A stretch of DNA of 64,000 nucleotides from the NCBI GenBank assembly GCA_902386555.1, contig CABMJJ010000011.1:1-64000 (forward strand), given 5' to 3'. Below the pieces are notes generated by a model, which did no database searches, was not told the DNA's origin, and worked only from the letters and a program-made list of their open reading frames with translations. The stretch is from Candidatus Bilamarchaeum dharawalense (GTDB taxonomy: Archaea > Micrarchaeota > Micrarchaeia > Anstonellales > Bilamarchaeaceae). Below are positions 43,527 to 53,579 of the stretch, one piece after another. The position numbers and the translations under genes are program-made. Within the stretch, counting starts at the first letter, position 1; every line of letters begins with the position of its first letter.

Positions 43527-43656
43527 TTTAATCCTCTAAAGAGATATGGTTAATAAAAAGAAGAATTTAAATTGCTGCCTTTAGCTGGTTTTGGGCAGTG
43601 GCACATATATTTAAATGCAAAAGCTGAGAGAATTTTAAGGTAATGGATGATTTCCA

Positions 43657-44898
43657 ATGAAGAGACCAATACTAGTGTTATGCATTGATCGGGATAATGA
43701 TCTTTACGAAAAGGCAAAGGTTAGTGGCCCCCTTATCGGTAGAGACAAAAATCTGGAAGGAGCAGTTGCCCTATCATTGGCAGATCCAGAAGATCCTGAT
43801 TCCAATGCAATATATTATGCGGTGAAAATGCATGACAAGATGAAAGTTGATGGACATGCAGTCATAATTGCAACCCTAACCGGCCATAGGAGCTTGGGCT
43901 ATCAGGCTGACAAGGAGATAAGTAGTCAGCTTGAAAAAATAGTGATGGAGTTTAATCCTGTTTCCTGCGTGCTTGTTTCCGATGGCGCTTCAGATGAAGA
44001 GATTTTACCAATAATCAAATCAAGAATAAAGGTTGATTCGACAAAAATTGTTTTTATTAAACAGGCAAAGGAACTTGAAAAAACATATTTCGTTATTTTG
44101 GAAAAATTACGAGATCCGTATTTTGCAAAAATAGCAATCGGTATTCCTGCAGTTTTGATACTGTTGCTTTCCATATCCAGTTATTTGGGACTGGGATGGC
44201 AGCTGGTGGGAATCCTGGTTGGTCTGGTATTACTATTGAGACTTTCCAGATTTGAAGATGCCATAGGTGGAATAATTAAGGATTTCCGATTTTCATTCGA
44301 ACGTACCAGCTGGATTGGATACATTGGTGCCCTGGCGATTATCACCATTGGTGTTTTTGTTGGCTACCAAACATTCCAGAAGGGAATGACCCTTGGCCTT
44401 TCAAATGAGAAACTAGTTGCCCTGGTTGTTGGGAACACCATGTGGATTTTCTTTATAGGGTTACTTGTGATTCTAGTTTCGAAAATTGCAGATGCATTAA
44501 TGGAGAAGAAAAAATACAGGATTGCAAAATACTTGCTTTATTCTGCAGCAGCTGGGTTAACCACATTCGTACTTTTGGTTGGCTGTAGCTGGATAGTTAA
44601 TCTAACCGAACCATATGTGGATTTTGGAACATTTTTACTTTGCATAGGAATCTCTCTGGTGCTTGGTTATCTGGCAACTTCTTTTGTAAACTGGTATCGC
44701 AAGGAAATCCTTCTTGAGATGAAAATCGAGGGTAAGGAAGCCATATCAGAGCATGGAACCTATCTTGGTAAGATAGTTGGCATCGACGGTAAGAAAGGAA
44801 AGCTGATCATTCAAACGGTTTTCGAAAAAAGGTATACCTTGCCCATATCATCAGTAAGCTCAGTGGACGATAATGTTGTTTTGAAAGCCGAGGATTAG
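43657..44898 (+). CDS. DUF373-family membrane protein
   Basis: Archaeal protein of unknown function. A soluble N-terminal ~155 residues ('[21 protein letters not shown]', '[12 protein letters not shown]'-like region and '[14 protein letters not shown]') is the DUF373 signature. About six membrane helices follow (residues ~165-350), then a ~65-residue soluble tail resembling a small-conductance-channel-like beta domain. Its last four bases overlap the end of lonB on the other strand. Confidence 0.9.
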   Translation: MKRPILVLCIDRDNDLYEKAKVSGPLIGRDKNLEGAVALSLADPEDPDSNAIYYAVKMHDKMKVDGHAVIIATLTGHRSLGYQADKEISSQLEKIVMEFNPVSCVLVSDGASDEEILPIIKSRIKVDSTKIVFIKQAKELEKTYFVILEKLRDPYFAKIAIGIPAVLILLLSISSYLGLGWQLVGILVGLVLLLRLSRFEDAIGGIIKDFRFSFERTSWIGYIGALAIITIGVFVGYQTFQKGMTLGLSNEKLVALVVGNTMWIFFIGLLVILVSKIADALMEKKKYRIAKYLLYSAAAGLTTFVLLVGCSWIVNLTEPYVDFGTFLLCIGISLVLGYLATSFVNWYRKEILLEMKIEGKEAISEHGTYLGKIVGIDGKKGKLIIQTVFEKRYTLPISSVSSVDDNVVLKAED

Positions 44899-46874
44899 TG
44901 AGATAGATTCCTCATCTTCTTCAAAAGAATCTTCTTCTGCGGGCAATCGGAAAGTGCATGCTCAAGAACTTGAGTTATATCACTCACTTCAATTATGATT
45001 ACATCTTTCCTCTTCCTTATTTTTTCATAAACATCCTGGGCATTGGCCTTTGGAATGAGGATCTTTTTTATACCAGATTCAATGGCTGCTTCGATCTTTG
45101 AAGTAACACCGCCAACTGGCAGAACACGCCCACGAACATCAAGAGAGCCGGTCATTGCAACTCCCTGATAAACTGGTATGTTTGCCAATGCAGAGATCAC
45201 GGCAACTGCAGTTGAAATGGATGCACTGTCACCCTCCACACCCTCGTAGGTTTGAAGGAATTGGATGTGAAGATCGGTCTTGGCAATGGCAGTACCTATA
45301 TATTTCTTGAAGATAGCCGAAACATTGTCAACTGCTTCCTTTGCGATAACACCGAGTTTTCCTGTTGCAATTACTTTTCCTTCGCTTTTTGAAGCGGCAG
45401 GTGTTGCTTCTGCAACAATGGGTAACACAAGACCAGTGCGTGAATCACCAAGAACAGCAAGACCATTTACTCTTCCGGTTTCAGCGCCCTTAATAACGAT
45501 GGTCTGATATTCTTTTTTATATTCTATGAGTTTAGCACCAAGCTGACTTTCAATGGATGACGAAATTTTCCTTGCGTCAAAGATTTCCTGTTTTGTAACA
45601 AGAGTTTTTCCTTTTTCTCTTGCAATATCGCCAGCTGCACGAACAAGTCCACCAAGTTCACGCAAATTTAGTGTGAATCTCTTTCTTCGTCCAGACATTC
45701 TTCTTGCTTCCTCGATAATTTCAGCAATTGCATCCTGATCAAAATGGGGTATCTTGCCATCTTTTTTCACTTCCTGGGCAATGAAACGTACAAGGGCTTC
45801 TTCAGTTTTTGGAGTATCTTCCATTGAATCTTCAACATAAACTTCATAGCCAGCACCACGTATTCTGGAACGTAGAGCAGGATGAATATGGGCCATGTCT
45901 GGAAGATTTCCAGATGCAACAAGTACGAAATCAGTTGGCACTGGTTGGGTTTTGACAAGAGCGCCAGAGCTCATTTCGCTTTGCCCAGTTATGGGATACC
46001 TTTTTTCCTGCATGGCAGTGAGAATTTCCTGTTGCCAGTTAATTTTCATGGATGCTATCTCATCAATAAACAGGACACCCTTGTTGGAATGGTGGATCGC
46101 ACCTGCTTCCACACGAAGATGAGCTGGCGTACCCAATCCTCCGCTTTGAAGTGGATCATGTTTAATATCACCAAGAAGAGAACCTGCCCTGGAACTGGTA
46201 CCATCAACAAATGGAGCTGTGAATCTTTCGCTATTATCAACAATTAGCTTCGGACTTACCTGCTCCATAACCATGAGTCTTCGACCAAGACCAGCAGTTG
46301 CATTGGAAATGATATAGAGAAGCCCGAGACCAAGTATGGCAATGGTGATCAGCATCTTTGCGTTCTCAGGAACTTCTGAGCTGAACATCACTGCAAGAAG
46401 TATAAGCCCGAGTATGCCGATTATCAGTAGTGAGGGTGGAGTTTTAGCTTCTTCCTTTGGTTTTTGAAAATTAATCATTCTTCTGCCAAGTCCATTCTTC
46501 AAAATTTTGGCAAGATGAACTCTATCGGTTATTGCTTTGATTTTGGTGAGTTCTGTGGGGGAGTAGTATTTGACAAGGTCCTTGTGTTTGGCAAGATATT
46601 CCGAAGTGGGATAGGTTTTGAGAACCCTGACAAGAGGTTGATTCTCGTTATTTGGATTTGGATAGACAAGTACATCCTCCAGTTCTTCCTTTTCCATTAG
46701 TTCTGCCATGGCCTGGGCCATCATACTTTTACCAGTACCGGGTGGTCCGATGAGGAGAACATTACGCTTTTGCTTTGCTGCTTTTTTGATTATGTCCACT
46801 GCCTTGTCTTGACCGATTATCTGATCGATAAGTCTCTCTGGAACAACGGCTTCTGCCGTGCTTTTGAATTTCAT
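44895..46874 (-). CDS. lonB: Membrane-bound ATP-dependent protease LonB
   Basis: Archaeal Lon: a AAA+ unfoldase fused to a Ser-Lys protease, anchored in the membrane. Walker A is GPPGTGKS (residues ~43-50). Two transmembrane helices (~145-195) are inserted in the AAA domain, as in archaeal LonB. Walker B is '[11 protein letters not shown]'. The protease domain has catalytic Ser in '[10 protein letters not shown]' (~548) and Lys in '[11 protein letters not shown]' (~591). Length 659 aa is normal. It is divergent from the DUF4139 gene with TATA-like sequence between them. Confidence 0.97.
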   Translation of the reverse strand: MKFKSTAEAVVPERLIDQIIGQDKAVDIIKKAAKQKRNVLLIGPPGTGKSMMAQAMAELMEKEELEDVLVYPNPNNENQPLVRVLKTYPTSEYLAKHKDLVKYYSPTELTKIKAITDRVHLAKILKNGLGRRMINFQKPKEEAKTPPSLLIIGILGLILLAVMFSSEVPENAKMLITIAILGLGLLYIISNATAGLGRRLMVMEQVSPKLIVDNSERFTAPFVDGTSSRAGSLLGDIKHDPLQSGGLGTPAHLRVEAGAIHHSNKGVLFIDEIASMKINWQQEILTAMQEKRYPITGQSEMSSGALVKTQPVPTDFVLVASGNLPDMAHIHPALRSRIRGAGYEVYVEDSMEDTPKTEEALVRFIAQEVKKDGKIPHFDQDAIAEIIEEARRMSGRRKRFTLNLRELGGLVRAAGDIAREKGKTLVTKQEIFDARKISSSIESQLGAKLIEYKKEYQTIVIKGAETGRVNGLAVLGDSRTGLVLPIVAEATPAASKSEGKVIATGKLGVIAKEAVDNVSAIFKKYIGTAIAKTDLHIQFLQTYEGVEGDSASISTAVAVISALANIPVYQGVAMTGSLDVRGRVLPVGGVTSKIEAAIESGIKKILIPKANAQDVYEKIRKRKDVIIIEVSDITQVLEHALSDCPQKKILLKKMRNLSH

Positions 46875-46940
46875 TGATTAATTCAGATAGGATGAAATAT
46901 ATAAGCTTAATCTTAGTTTTATAGTTAGAGTGGTGATCCT

Positions 46941-48920
46941 ATGGAAGGTCTATCTGTTAGAAAAATTGTTTTGTACAAACATGGAGTTGGATATGTTGAG
47001 CGCAGGGGAAAACTTAAAACAGACGAAATCAAGCTACAGTTTAAAAGAGGACAGATGAACGACGTACTGAAAAGTTTACTTGTCTTGGATGCCGGTGGAA
47101 AGGTTACTGGAGTAAGCTATGAATCCCACGAAGAAACAAGTGAGAAACTGAAAAATGCGTTGGAAGTGCCAGAAGGAAAGGCGGTCATGGGTTTTTTGGC
47201 TGCACTAACCGGTTATAATGTAACCATAGTGGCTGGGAAAGTCTTCAGTGGAATTTTGGTTGGGGTAGAGGAAGCGGAAAACAAGGCACCGGAGCAAGGT
47301 GTTGTGATAAACACCGAGCAACAAAAGAGCAGATCGGTTGTTTCGATTTTAGATAACAAGGGAAAAACACATTTTATCAGAGTGGATGAAATCAAAAATG
47401 TTGGGATAGACGATAAAAAAGTACTTGATGACCTGAGATATTACCTTGATCTTACTGCTGCTGAAAGAAAACACGACATAAAAGGGGTAACAGTTCATTT
47501 GGATGGAGATAAAACACATGATCTTGCCATAAGTTATATTATAGAAATGCCAGTTTGGAGAACATCCTATAGATTTGCCTACGATGATAAGGGTTCCCTT
47601 CTTCAGGGCTGGGGCATAATGGATAACTCCCTTGAAGAGGATCTTGAAGATGTTGAAGTAAGTTTTGTTGCTGGCCAACCGATTTCTTTTATCTATGATT
47701 TCTATGCACCTCCACTTGCCTCAAGACCAGTGGTACGGGAATATGTTCGAGCAGTTAGCGCTCCAGTTGAGATGGAATCGTCCATGGATGAGGAGAAAAA
47801 ATCAGAATATATGGATGATGGGGTTTGTGGTGGAGCCATGCCCTGCGCTGTCACCCCAAAAAGTGAGGCTGCACCTCCAGCACCTGGAAAAGGAGCAAGA
47901 TATGCCAGACCAGATGTAATGGTAATGGAGAATTCTGCATCGGTCCAAACAAAAGGGCAGAATCTGGGTGCGTTTTTTAGATATGACATAACCACTCCGG
48001 TGACAGTAAAGCGTGGGGAAAGCGCCATGCTGCCAATTGTCCAGCAGAAAATTGATTGCAAAAAAGTTTATGTATATAATTCAGAAAAAAACTACCAGAA
48101 TCCCATGGTGGCAGTACGATTTGAAAATAGAACGGGGTTGACCCTGGAACGAGGCCCGCTGACAATTTATGACGCTGGAATGTATGCCGGTGAAGCCATA
48201 TTGCCATTCACACCCGAAGGCGCGGAGCAATTTATCGTATATGCAGTTGAACTTGGCGTTGAAGCAAGCAATGAAACCAGAACCGATAGTGTATTCCGCC
48301 AATCTACTCTTTCAGGAGCATATCTGGTGAAGACTTTCTATGAAAAAACAAAGATAAAATATAAAATAAATAACAAAACAAAGGAAGCAAAAAAAATCTT
48401 GCTTGAACAAAGAAAATATCCAGGGTATGAACTTTGTGATACACCGAAACCAGCTGAGCAAACTGAAGGATTTTATCGTTGGTATTTGGACATACCAGCT
48501 GGAAAAACAGTTGAATTTACGGCTGTACAAGCGAGGTTGATGAGCTACAGTGAATCCATATTGAACATGACCGTGGAAACGTTAGAATATTATTTCAAAA
48601 ACGGTCAGATGGATAATAGGATGAAAGAATTTGTTGGCCAGATCATTGCCAAAAACAATGAGATTAGAGATCTGGCACAGGAAAAAGTAAACTTGGATGC
48701 GGAGAGAACGAGATTCCTCCAAGAGCAGGAAAGACTTCGTAAGAACATAGGTGCCCTATCCCAAAGTGGCGATGATGCAGCTCTTAGAAAGAAATATGTG
48801 AAACAATTGGATGACGAAGAAGAAAGAATCCAGGAGATAAACAATAGAATAACCGAGATCGACAATGAGACACTGGAGTTACAAAAACAGGTTAATAAGA
48901 TTCTAAACTCGTTCAAATGA
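46941..48920 (+). CDS. DUF4139-domain protein with C-terminal coiled coil
   Basis: 659 aa, cytoplasmic by sequence. The N-terminal part 'VRKIVLYKHGVGYVERRGKL' and the central 'EMPVWRTSYRF' region match the DUF4139/mucoidy-inhibitor-like family, which is beta-rich and of unknown function. A Pro/Ala-rich loop with 'CGGAMPCAV' lies near residue 295. The last ~100 residues form a long coiled coil. SD-like GGTGAT lies upstream and a hairpin-plus-T terminator follows at once. Confidence 0.83.
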   Translation: MEGLSVRKIVLYKHGVGYVERRGKLKTDEIKLQFKRGQMNDVLKSLLVLDAGGKVTGVSYESHEETSEKLKNALEVPEGKAVMGFLAALTGYNVTIVAGKVFSGILVGVEEAENKAPEQGVVINTEQQKSRSVVSILDNKGKTHFIRVDEIKNVGIDDKKVLDDLRYYLDLTAAERKHDIKGVTVHLDGDKTHDLAISYIIEMPVWRTSYRFAYDDKGSLLQGWGIMDNSLEEDLEDVEVSFVAGQPISFIYDFYAPPLASRPVVREYVRAVSAPVEMESSMDEEKKSEYMDDGVCGGAMPCAVTPKSEAAPPAPGKGARYARPDVMVMENSASVQTKGQNLGAFFRYDITTPVTVKRGESAMLPIVQQKIDCKKVYVYNSEKNYQNPMVAVRFENRTGLTLERGPLTIYDAGMYAGEAILPFTPEGAEQFIVYAVELGVEASNETRTDSVFRQSTLSGAYLVKTFYEKTKIKYKINNKTKEAKKILLEQRKYPGYELCDTPKPAEQTEGFYRWYLDIPAGKTVEFTAVQARLMSYSESILNMTVETLEYYFKNGQMDNRMKEFVGQIIAKNNEIRDLAQEKVNLDAERTRFLQEQERLRKNIGALSQSGDDAALRKKYVKQLDDEEERIQEINNRITEIDNETLELQKQVNKILNSFK

Positions 48921-48948
48921 AAAGAACCTACGGTTCTTTTCCTTTTTT
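48920..48948 (+). terminator. Hairpin-plus-T terminator after the DUF4139 gene
   Basis: Arm AAAAGAACC, loop TAC, arm GGTTCTTTT (48920-48940), followed by CC and six T. It begins at the stop codon. A stem followed by a T run fits a factor-independent terminator; it may also serve the converging TldD/PmbA gene. Confidence 0.7.
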
Positions 48949-48967
48949 ATTTAAAATAATTGAAAAA

Positions 48968-50188
48968 TCAGGAAACAACTTTGATGTTTTTGAATGCGAT
49001 CCTTGGTGCAATCACTGAACCATAGACTTTGGACTCGGATTCGATGGCCTCGATGTTAGCAAACATTTCGAATAAATTCCCGCTTAGCATAAACCCTTTA
49101 ACTGGTTTTTTCTTCCCATTTTCAACCAGGAACGCAGTGCTGACTTCAAGACCAATATCCCCACTGGTTAGATTGGCAGTATGTGAACCATGGGCAGATA
49201 GCAATTCAATATGTTTGCCAAATTCTGCAAGATCCTTACAATTACCTTTTTCGATAACGATGTTGGAAGATCCGATTCCTGGGACTGAACTGTAGGAAGC
49301 ACGGGAACATGCTCCAGACTCAGCAACATTCTCAAGAGCAGCAGTTTCCCTATCATAGAGAAATGACTTGACTTCCCCATTTTCAATGAGTTTATTTTGC
49401 TTGGACGGAGTTCCTTCGTCATCAAAAGGCCTGGAGTCTGTTGCCTGCGCAAGCCCATCTTCATATATGGAAAGCTGATCAGAAAACATTTTTGTTTTTG
49501 TTACTTTGGTTACTCCACGACGCTTCCAATCACCGGAAAATGAAGTGAGCAATGGTCCAAGAATGCTGTCCAATGCTTCCACATCCACCACCAGAAGATA
49601 GGAACCAGGATCGGGTTTTTTTGCCCCGCGCATTTCCTTAGCCATATTTGCAGCATTGGAACCTATCTCAGAAACAGAATCTGGTTTTTTAATTGAAGAG
49701 CAGTAGGCAAAACCAAAACCATCGTCATGCATGCATTCTGCATAAATGGAAAACGTGGACTTACCATACTCACCAAGAAAACCAGAGGTATTTTCTAATT
49801 TAATTGATGAATTATCAGCAGAACAGATAATTCTTGATTTCCCACCGTGAATTTCAGCGGCGGATCGAGCAGATTCAACAAAATCTTTGAGGGAATTAAA
49901 ATCCTCAGGATCCACAGATTTGTCAACAGTATCGGGCATGGTGAATGAGGACTTTTCAGGAAAGGAAAATTTAGTTTTTGCAGAAAATCGTGAAACTTCT
50001 CTTGCATTATCAATGGTTTTTTTAAGATCAGACTCCTTTTGACAGTAGCAAAAACCAAGTCGACCATCATGAAGTACCCGGATGCCGTAACCGGTTACGG
50101 AATCTGTTTCTTTGGTCTTGAGCTCTCCTCCACTGAAAGCTAGACTGGTGGACTTTGAGCTAAAAGAAAAAATTTCATGCTCAGGCAT
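48968..50188 (-). CDS. TldD/PmbA-family metallopeptidase subunit
   Basis: 406 aa from the ATG at 50188. Members of this family process peptides as TldD/TldE pairs. 'GYGIRVLHDGRLGFCYCQ' near the N-terminus and 'YDRETA', 'SGDIGLEVSTAFLVENGKK' and 'GFMLSGNLFEMFANI' near the C-terminus match the PmbA (TldE) side. The HExxxH zinc motif of TldD is not seen, so this is the non-catalytic-type partner. No TldD gene is in the window. The longer start at 50209 lacks support. Confidence 0.86.
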   Translation of the reverse strand: MPEHEIFSFSSKSTSLAFSGGELKTKETDSVTGYGIRVLHDGRLGFCYCQKESDLKKTIDNAREVSRFSAKTKFSFPEKSSFTMPDTVDKSVDPEDFNSLKDFVESARSAAEIHGGKSRIICSADNSSIKLENTSGFLGEYGKSTFSIYAECMHDDGFGFAYCSSIKKPDSVSEIGSNAANMAKEMRGAKKPDPGSYLLVVDVEALDSILGPLLTSFSGDWKRRGVTKVTKTKMFSDQLSIYEDGLAQATDSRPFDDEGTPSKQNKLIENGEVKSFLYDRETAALENVAESGACSRASYSSVPGIGSSNIVIEKGNCKDLAEFGKHIELLSAHGSHTANLTSGDIGLEVSTAFLVENGKKKPVKGFMLSGNLFEMFANIEAIESESKVYGSVIAPRIAFKNIKVVS

Positions 50189-50218
50189 GGTTTTAATTAT
50201 CAGGTGCAATTTAAAATC

Positions 50219-50737
50219 ATGAGACTTTTTGTTGCTGTTCCAGTACCCGAGGATATTAGGAAGAAAGTTTCACTATTGGGAAATGAAATTGCTCAAGATG
50301 GGGTGACTGTTGTTAGACCAGAGAATATGCACCTCACACTAAAGTTCATCGGTGAGGTGGAAGAAGCGGATAGTATCAAAAAATCATTGATTGGAATAAA
50401 ATTTCGAAAATTTGATTGTGTTGTTCGTAGAGTTGGAGTATTTCCAAATGAGAATTATGTGAAGGTGGTCTGGGCAGGAATAGATGGTGGCAGCGAACTT
50501 GATAGGCTTGCAGCTAAAATTAAAGAAAATCTAATTAGATACAAGGATACTGAAAAATTTTCTGCACATCTCACCATCGCCAGAGTAAAAAGAAAACTTG
50601 ATGTTGGTGCATTTCTAGCAAAACATAAACAGGACGAATATGGCAAATTTACAGCCACAAAATTTGAACTTATTCAAAGCATTTTGGGTTCCGATGGACC
50701 AAAGTATATAACCTTGGCTACTTTTAGCTTGGAATAA
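50219..50737 (+). CDS. thpR: RNA 2',3'-cyclic phosphodiesterase (LigT/ThpR)
   Basis: Opens 2',3'-cyclic phosphates at RNA ends. From ATG 50219 (172 aa) it starts 'MRLFVAVPVPEDIRKKV', the usual opening. The two catalytic HxT motifs are HLTLKFIG (~residue 41) and HLTIARVK (~118). Archaeal tRNA splicing leaves 2',3'-cyclic phosphate exon ends, so this enzyme and RtcA may act in that chemistry (inference). Divergent from the PmbA-like gene. Confidence 0.93.
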   Translation: MRLFVAVPVPEDIRKKVSLLGNEIAQDGVTVVRPENMHLTLKFIGEVEEADSIKKSLIGIKFRKFDCVVRRVGVFPNENYVKVVWAGIDGGSELDRLAAKIKENLIRYKDTEKFSAHLTIARVKRKLDVGAFLAKHKQDEYGKFTATKFELIQSILGSDGPKYITLATFSLE

Positions 50738-50762
50738 AATAAGAGAAAAATAAAAGAAAAAA

Positions 50763-51821
50763 TTAGCCGCACTGGGCTGAACCACTTGTTGCTACTCCAG
50801 AACCGGCTGCGCCAAGACCTGCTGCTTCCTGATCAGAACGTAGGACTGTTTGACATTCAGCAGGTGGGGTGGTGAAAGCTGCACAGACGGCCTGTTTTAT
50901 TGCCTCTGCACTTCTACCAACGCTAACTGTTTTGCCATTAAGCACAAAGGTTGGAGAACCCTGTACACCATACTGTTCATTTAGAGCAGCTTCAACTGGA
51001 TATTGTGGATATTGACCACTCACCCAAGTTGACTGATCATTGTAGAGCGAGGTGACACTGTACTGCGAATCGGTTTGAGCCACGCAGCTCTGGATTTTAG
51101 TCGAATCCAATCCCGCAGTTGCAACACATCCCTGATAATCACCAGCAGTAACAAAGCACCTTATGTAAGCAGGTAGTTTTGCCTTTTCTTCTTTTTGGAC
51201 ACAGTAGAGGTAATTGTTACCATCAAGTTCTTTTTTACCATGCATAGCATAGTCAACAAAATGAACTTCAATGTCTGCCTTATCACCAAGCAATTCCATA
51301 ACTGGCACATATGCCTTGAGGAATTGGAGTCCGTAAGGACAGAATGCCATAACGAAGACCTGAGCTTTTGGTCTTGCTGTTTTATCAACCGTGGGGGTTT
51401 GTCCTTGATCGGTTGTTGTGGTGGTATTTAGCTTCTCGCTTGTTTTGAATACTCTACCAACAAGAATGGCACTACCATCATTGGATACATAAACCTGTTC
51501 AGTACCAACAGCCGAACCAGCATTTTTTATGCTGACAGTTACCAAATTAAGATAACTATCAAATGGTTCGATTTTGGTTACTTCAGAGGTATATGGTGCT
51601 GCAAGTAAATTAGCATTTATGTAAGTTTCAACCTTTAGTTTAAGATCAGCATCAGAAAGTTTTTGCCCGGCGGTTTGATTTCCAGAAACAACAACGTTTG
51701 GTTTAAGGATTCCGAAACCTTGGGTCATTATCGATACAACCAGCAATGCTGCCAAGAGTACGATTACAATTCCAAATAGCATTTCTTTACTTATTGCTAC
51801 AGTCTCTCCTTTATCTGTCAA
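50763..51821 (-). CDS. Membrane-anchored thioredoxin-fold (DsbA/GILT-like) protein
   Basis: 352 aa. An N-terminal transmembrane helix (~14-33, 'LFGIVIVLLAALLVVSIMTQ') leads to a Thr/Gln-rich linker and a thioredoxin-like domain from ~150. The active-site position reads 'MAFCPYGLQ', i.e. CxxG, with one Cys where CxxC is usual. Many other Cys (about nine) follow, some able to serve as partner. 'GVQGSPTFVLNG' contains the cis-Pro loop. The domain is probably outside the membrane and may oxidise or isomerise secreted proteins. Confidence 0.85.
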   Translation of the reverse strand: MTDKGETVAISKEMLFGIVIVLLAALLVVSIMTQGFGILKPNVVVSGNQTAGQKLSDADLKLKVETYINANLLAAPYTSEVTKIEPFDSYLNLVTVSIKNAGSAVGTEQVYVSNDGSAILVGRVFKTSEKLNTTTTTDQGQTPTVDKTARPKAQVFVMAFCPYGLQFLKAYVPVMELLGDKADIEVHFVDYAMHGKKELDGNNYLYCVQKEEKAKLPAYIRCFVTAGDYQGCVATAGLDSTKIQSCVAQTDSQYSVTSLYNDQSTWVSGQYPQYPVEAALNEQYGVQGSPTFVLNGKTVSVGRSAEAIKQAVCAAFTTPPAECQTVLRSDQEAAGLGAAGSGVATSGSAQCG

Positions 51822-51959
51822 CGAATCACCTCTAATTAGAGTGTAAACTCCCGCTTTAGATTCCTACATTTAATGTTCCAAATATTTAAATCTTTGGAAT
51901 TGTTTTGGTCTGGATGGAAGAATTATAATATTTATACGATATTAGGTAGTGCTGATTTT

Positions 51960-52652
51960 ATGGTAACTTTAGATCGAGCTATAATCGCAAGCTATGAGAA
52001 GGGTGGAAAGAGATTTGAATTATATATAGATCCGGATGCGGCCTATGCCTACCTGGATAAAAGAAAAACAGACGTAAAGAACATGCTGGTAGCTGAAGAA
52101 GTTTATGCAGATGCAAAGAAAGCAGAGAAAGCAAAACCATCAGATATTCAGACTGTTTTTGGCACCAGTGACATCATGCTTATTCTCGAATTCATCATGA
52201 AAAATGGTGAGGTTCAACTTACCACCGAACAGAAAAGGAAAAAAGTTGAAGAAAAAAGAAAGCAGATAATTGCCATACTTCTAAGAGAAGCAATTGATCC
52301 AAGAACAAAAACACCCCACACTCAACTTAGAATAGAAAATGCCCTGGAACAGGTAAGAATTCACATTGATCCTTTCAAGGATCCAAGGGAACAACTTGAA
52401 GAAGTGGTGAAAGCCCTTCGTCCAGTTTTGCCAATGAAATTCGAGAAAGTGAAGATGGCTGTTAAAGTACCTGCTGCCTTTGCCCATAGGACCTATGGTA
52501 CCCTGAAGAATTATGGAATAGAAAAAGAGGAATGGACAAAAAGCGGAGATCTGATTGTTGTTGTTGAGATTTTCGGCGGTTTGCAGGGAGAGTTTCTTGA
52601 TAAATTAAACAAACTAACCACTGGACAGGTTGAAACAAAACTTTTAACTTAG
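51960..52652 (+). CDS. sdo1: Ribosome maturation protein SBDS
   Basis: 230 aa; works with EF-2-like factors to release anti-association factor 6 from new large subunits. From ATG 51960 the three domains are clear: 'RAIIASYEKGGKRFELYIDP' and 'AEEVYADAKKAEKAKPSDIQTVFGT' (FYSH domain), the helical middle, and the C-terminal ferredoxin-like domain. A TATA element (ATATTTATAC) ~25 bases upstream supports this start over the longer frame from 51873. Confidence 0.95.
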   Translation: MVTLDRAIIASYEKGGKRFELYIDPDAAYAYLDKRKTDVKNMLVAEEVYADAKKAEKAKPSDIQTVFGTSDIMLILEFIMKNGEVQLTTEQKRKKVEEKRKQIIAILLREAIDPRTKTPHTQLRIENALEQVRIHIDPFKDPREQLEEVVKALRPVLPMKFEKVKMAVKVPAAFAHRTYGTLKNYGIEKEEWTKSGDLIVVVEIFGGLQGEFLDKLNKLTTGQVETKLLT

Positions 52653-52985
52653 AGGTTCCTTGTCTTTGAAACCATCTTTTGGCGGGTTTTTTAGCCTGGC
52701 ATAGGCAGCAAGAACAAGATCAAGATAGGATTTGTGAGGAAGATCTGTGCTTAGGGTATAATGTCCACCAGCAACTGGCTTATCTTCATTAACAGTACCA
52801 ACTATTCTGTCGCCTTCCTTACCTGAAACAATGGCGTAGACTTTGAAATTATAACCATTACCAGTATATCTGAACAACGTGGCTTGGTAGGTAGTTGAGA
52901 AGAACAATAACTTGGAAAACTTGATACTTACAGTGGCATGACCGATGATTTCATTGTGCTTTAAAACATGTTCCTGCCTGCTCAT
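52644..52985 (-). CDS. Hypothetical protein, 113 aa
   Basis: Not recognised. Small, soluble, beta-rich ('ATVSIKFSKLLFFSTTYQA'), with a helical C-terminus. The start at 52985 is chosen because ATTTATAAAC, a TATA box, lies ~25 bases upstream. A longer frame from 53057 would run through it. The last nine bases overlap the end of the SBDS gene. Confidence 0.62.
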   Translation of the reverse strand: MSRQEHVLKHNEIIGHATVSIKFSKLLFFSTTYQATLFRYTGNGYNFKVYAIVSGKEGDRIVGTVNEDKPVAGGHYTLSTDLPHKSYLDLVLAAYARLKNPPKDGFKDKEPLS

Positions 52986-53028
52986 CAAATAAAGATGGTA
53001 AAATATGTTTATAAATGCACGTAAGAAT

Positions 53029-53412
53029 TCAAACCAGGGTGATTGTATTTTTAACAAGTACCTGGAGTTGCTTAAAATCAGACTCGGTAACAGCTACAAA
53101 TGAAATGCCGACCTTCGAACCAGCTGGTGCAGAAGACAGTTGTCTCCCGGTACTTTCAATTTTTCCAACTTCGAGGGTTTTTTCAATTAAACTAAGTTTC
53201 ATACCAGGAGTTAGTACTCCGGTGCTGACAGTACCAGTAAGAATGGTATGGGGACCCACACGAAAAATTGCCTCAATAAGGAAAGTTGCACCCACCAAAA
53301 CACCCATAATACAATAGCACCAATCAGAATAAAAAGGACCCAGAGTACTTTTTGAATCTTCCCGGTATTGAGAAAAGGAACCTGGAGGACCATTAAAAAT
53401 CTTTTCTTTCAT
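53029..53412 (-). CDS. EF-Tu domain-2-like beta-barrel protein
   Basis: The C-terminal ~90 residues read like domain 2 of translation GTPases: 'FRVGPHTILTGTVSTGVLTP', then 'GMKLSL', 'KIESTGRQLSSAPAGSKVGI', with the G-V-x-x-G and A-G-x-x-V-G-I pattern. There is no GTPase domain. The N-terminus is uncertain: the full frame gives 127 aa, while an internal Met at 53307 gives a 92-aa barrel. Residues ~28-50 are hydrophobic. A neighbouring frame over the first 180 bases also encodes a strikingly hydrophobic stretch. Confidence 0.6.
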   Translation of the reverse strand: MKEKIFNGPPGSFSQYREDSKSTLGPFYSDWCYCIMGVLVGATFLIEAIFRVGPHTILTGTVSTGVLTPGMKLSLIEKTLEVGKIESTGRQLSSAPAGSKVGISFVAVTESDFKQLQVLVKNTITLV

Positions 53413-53541
53413 AGTAAAACCTGATAGAGAAGATAGCAGGTGCTAAATTCTATACATATTGAGTGTTCCTTATCTCGTACTCGATGAAGTCCAGATGGGA
53501 ACAAAACGGCCTTACCTATAATGTTGATTAGAGGAAGGTTA

Positions 53542-53574
53542 GAAAGGGAACCTGGGTTCCCTTTCAAAAGAGGG
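53542..53574 (+). promoter_or_regulatory. Hairpin next to the SD of rrp4
   Basis: Arms GAAAGGGAACC (53542-53552) and GGTTCCCTTTC (53555-53565) pair perfectly. The SD GAGGG begins five bases later and the ATG is at 53580. Placed in the leader of the exosome operon, it could influence translation or be a processing site. The 3' arm contains no SD sequence, so simple masking is not evident. Confidence 0.55.
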
Positions 53575-53579
53575 AAAAA

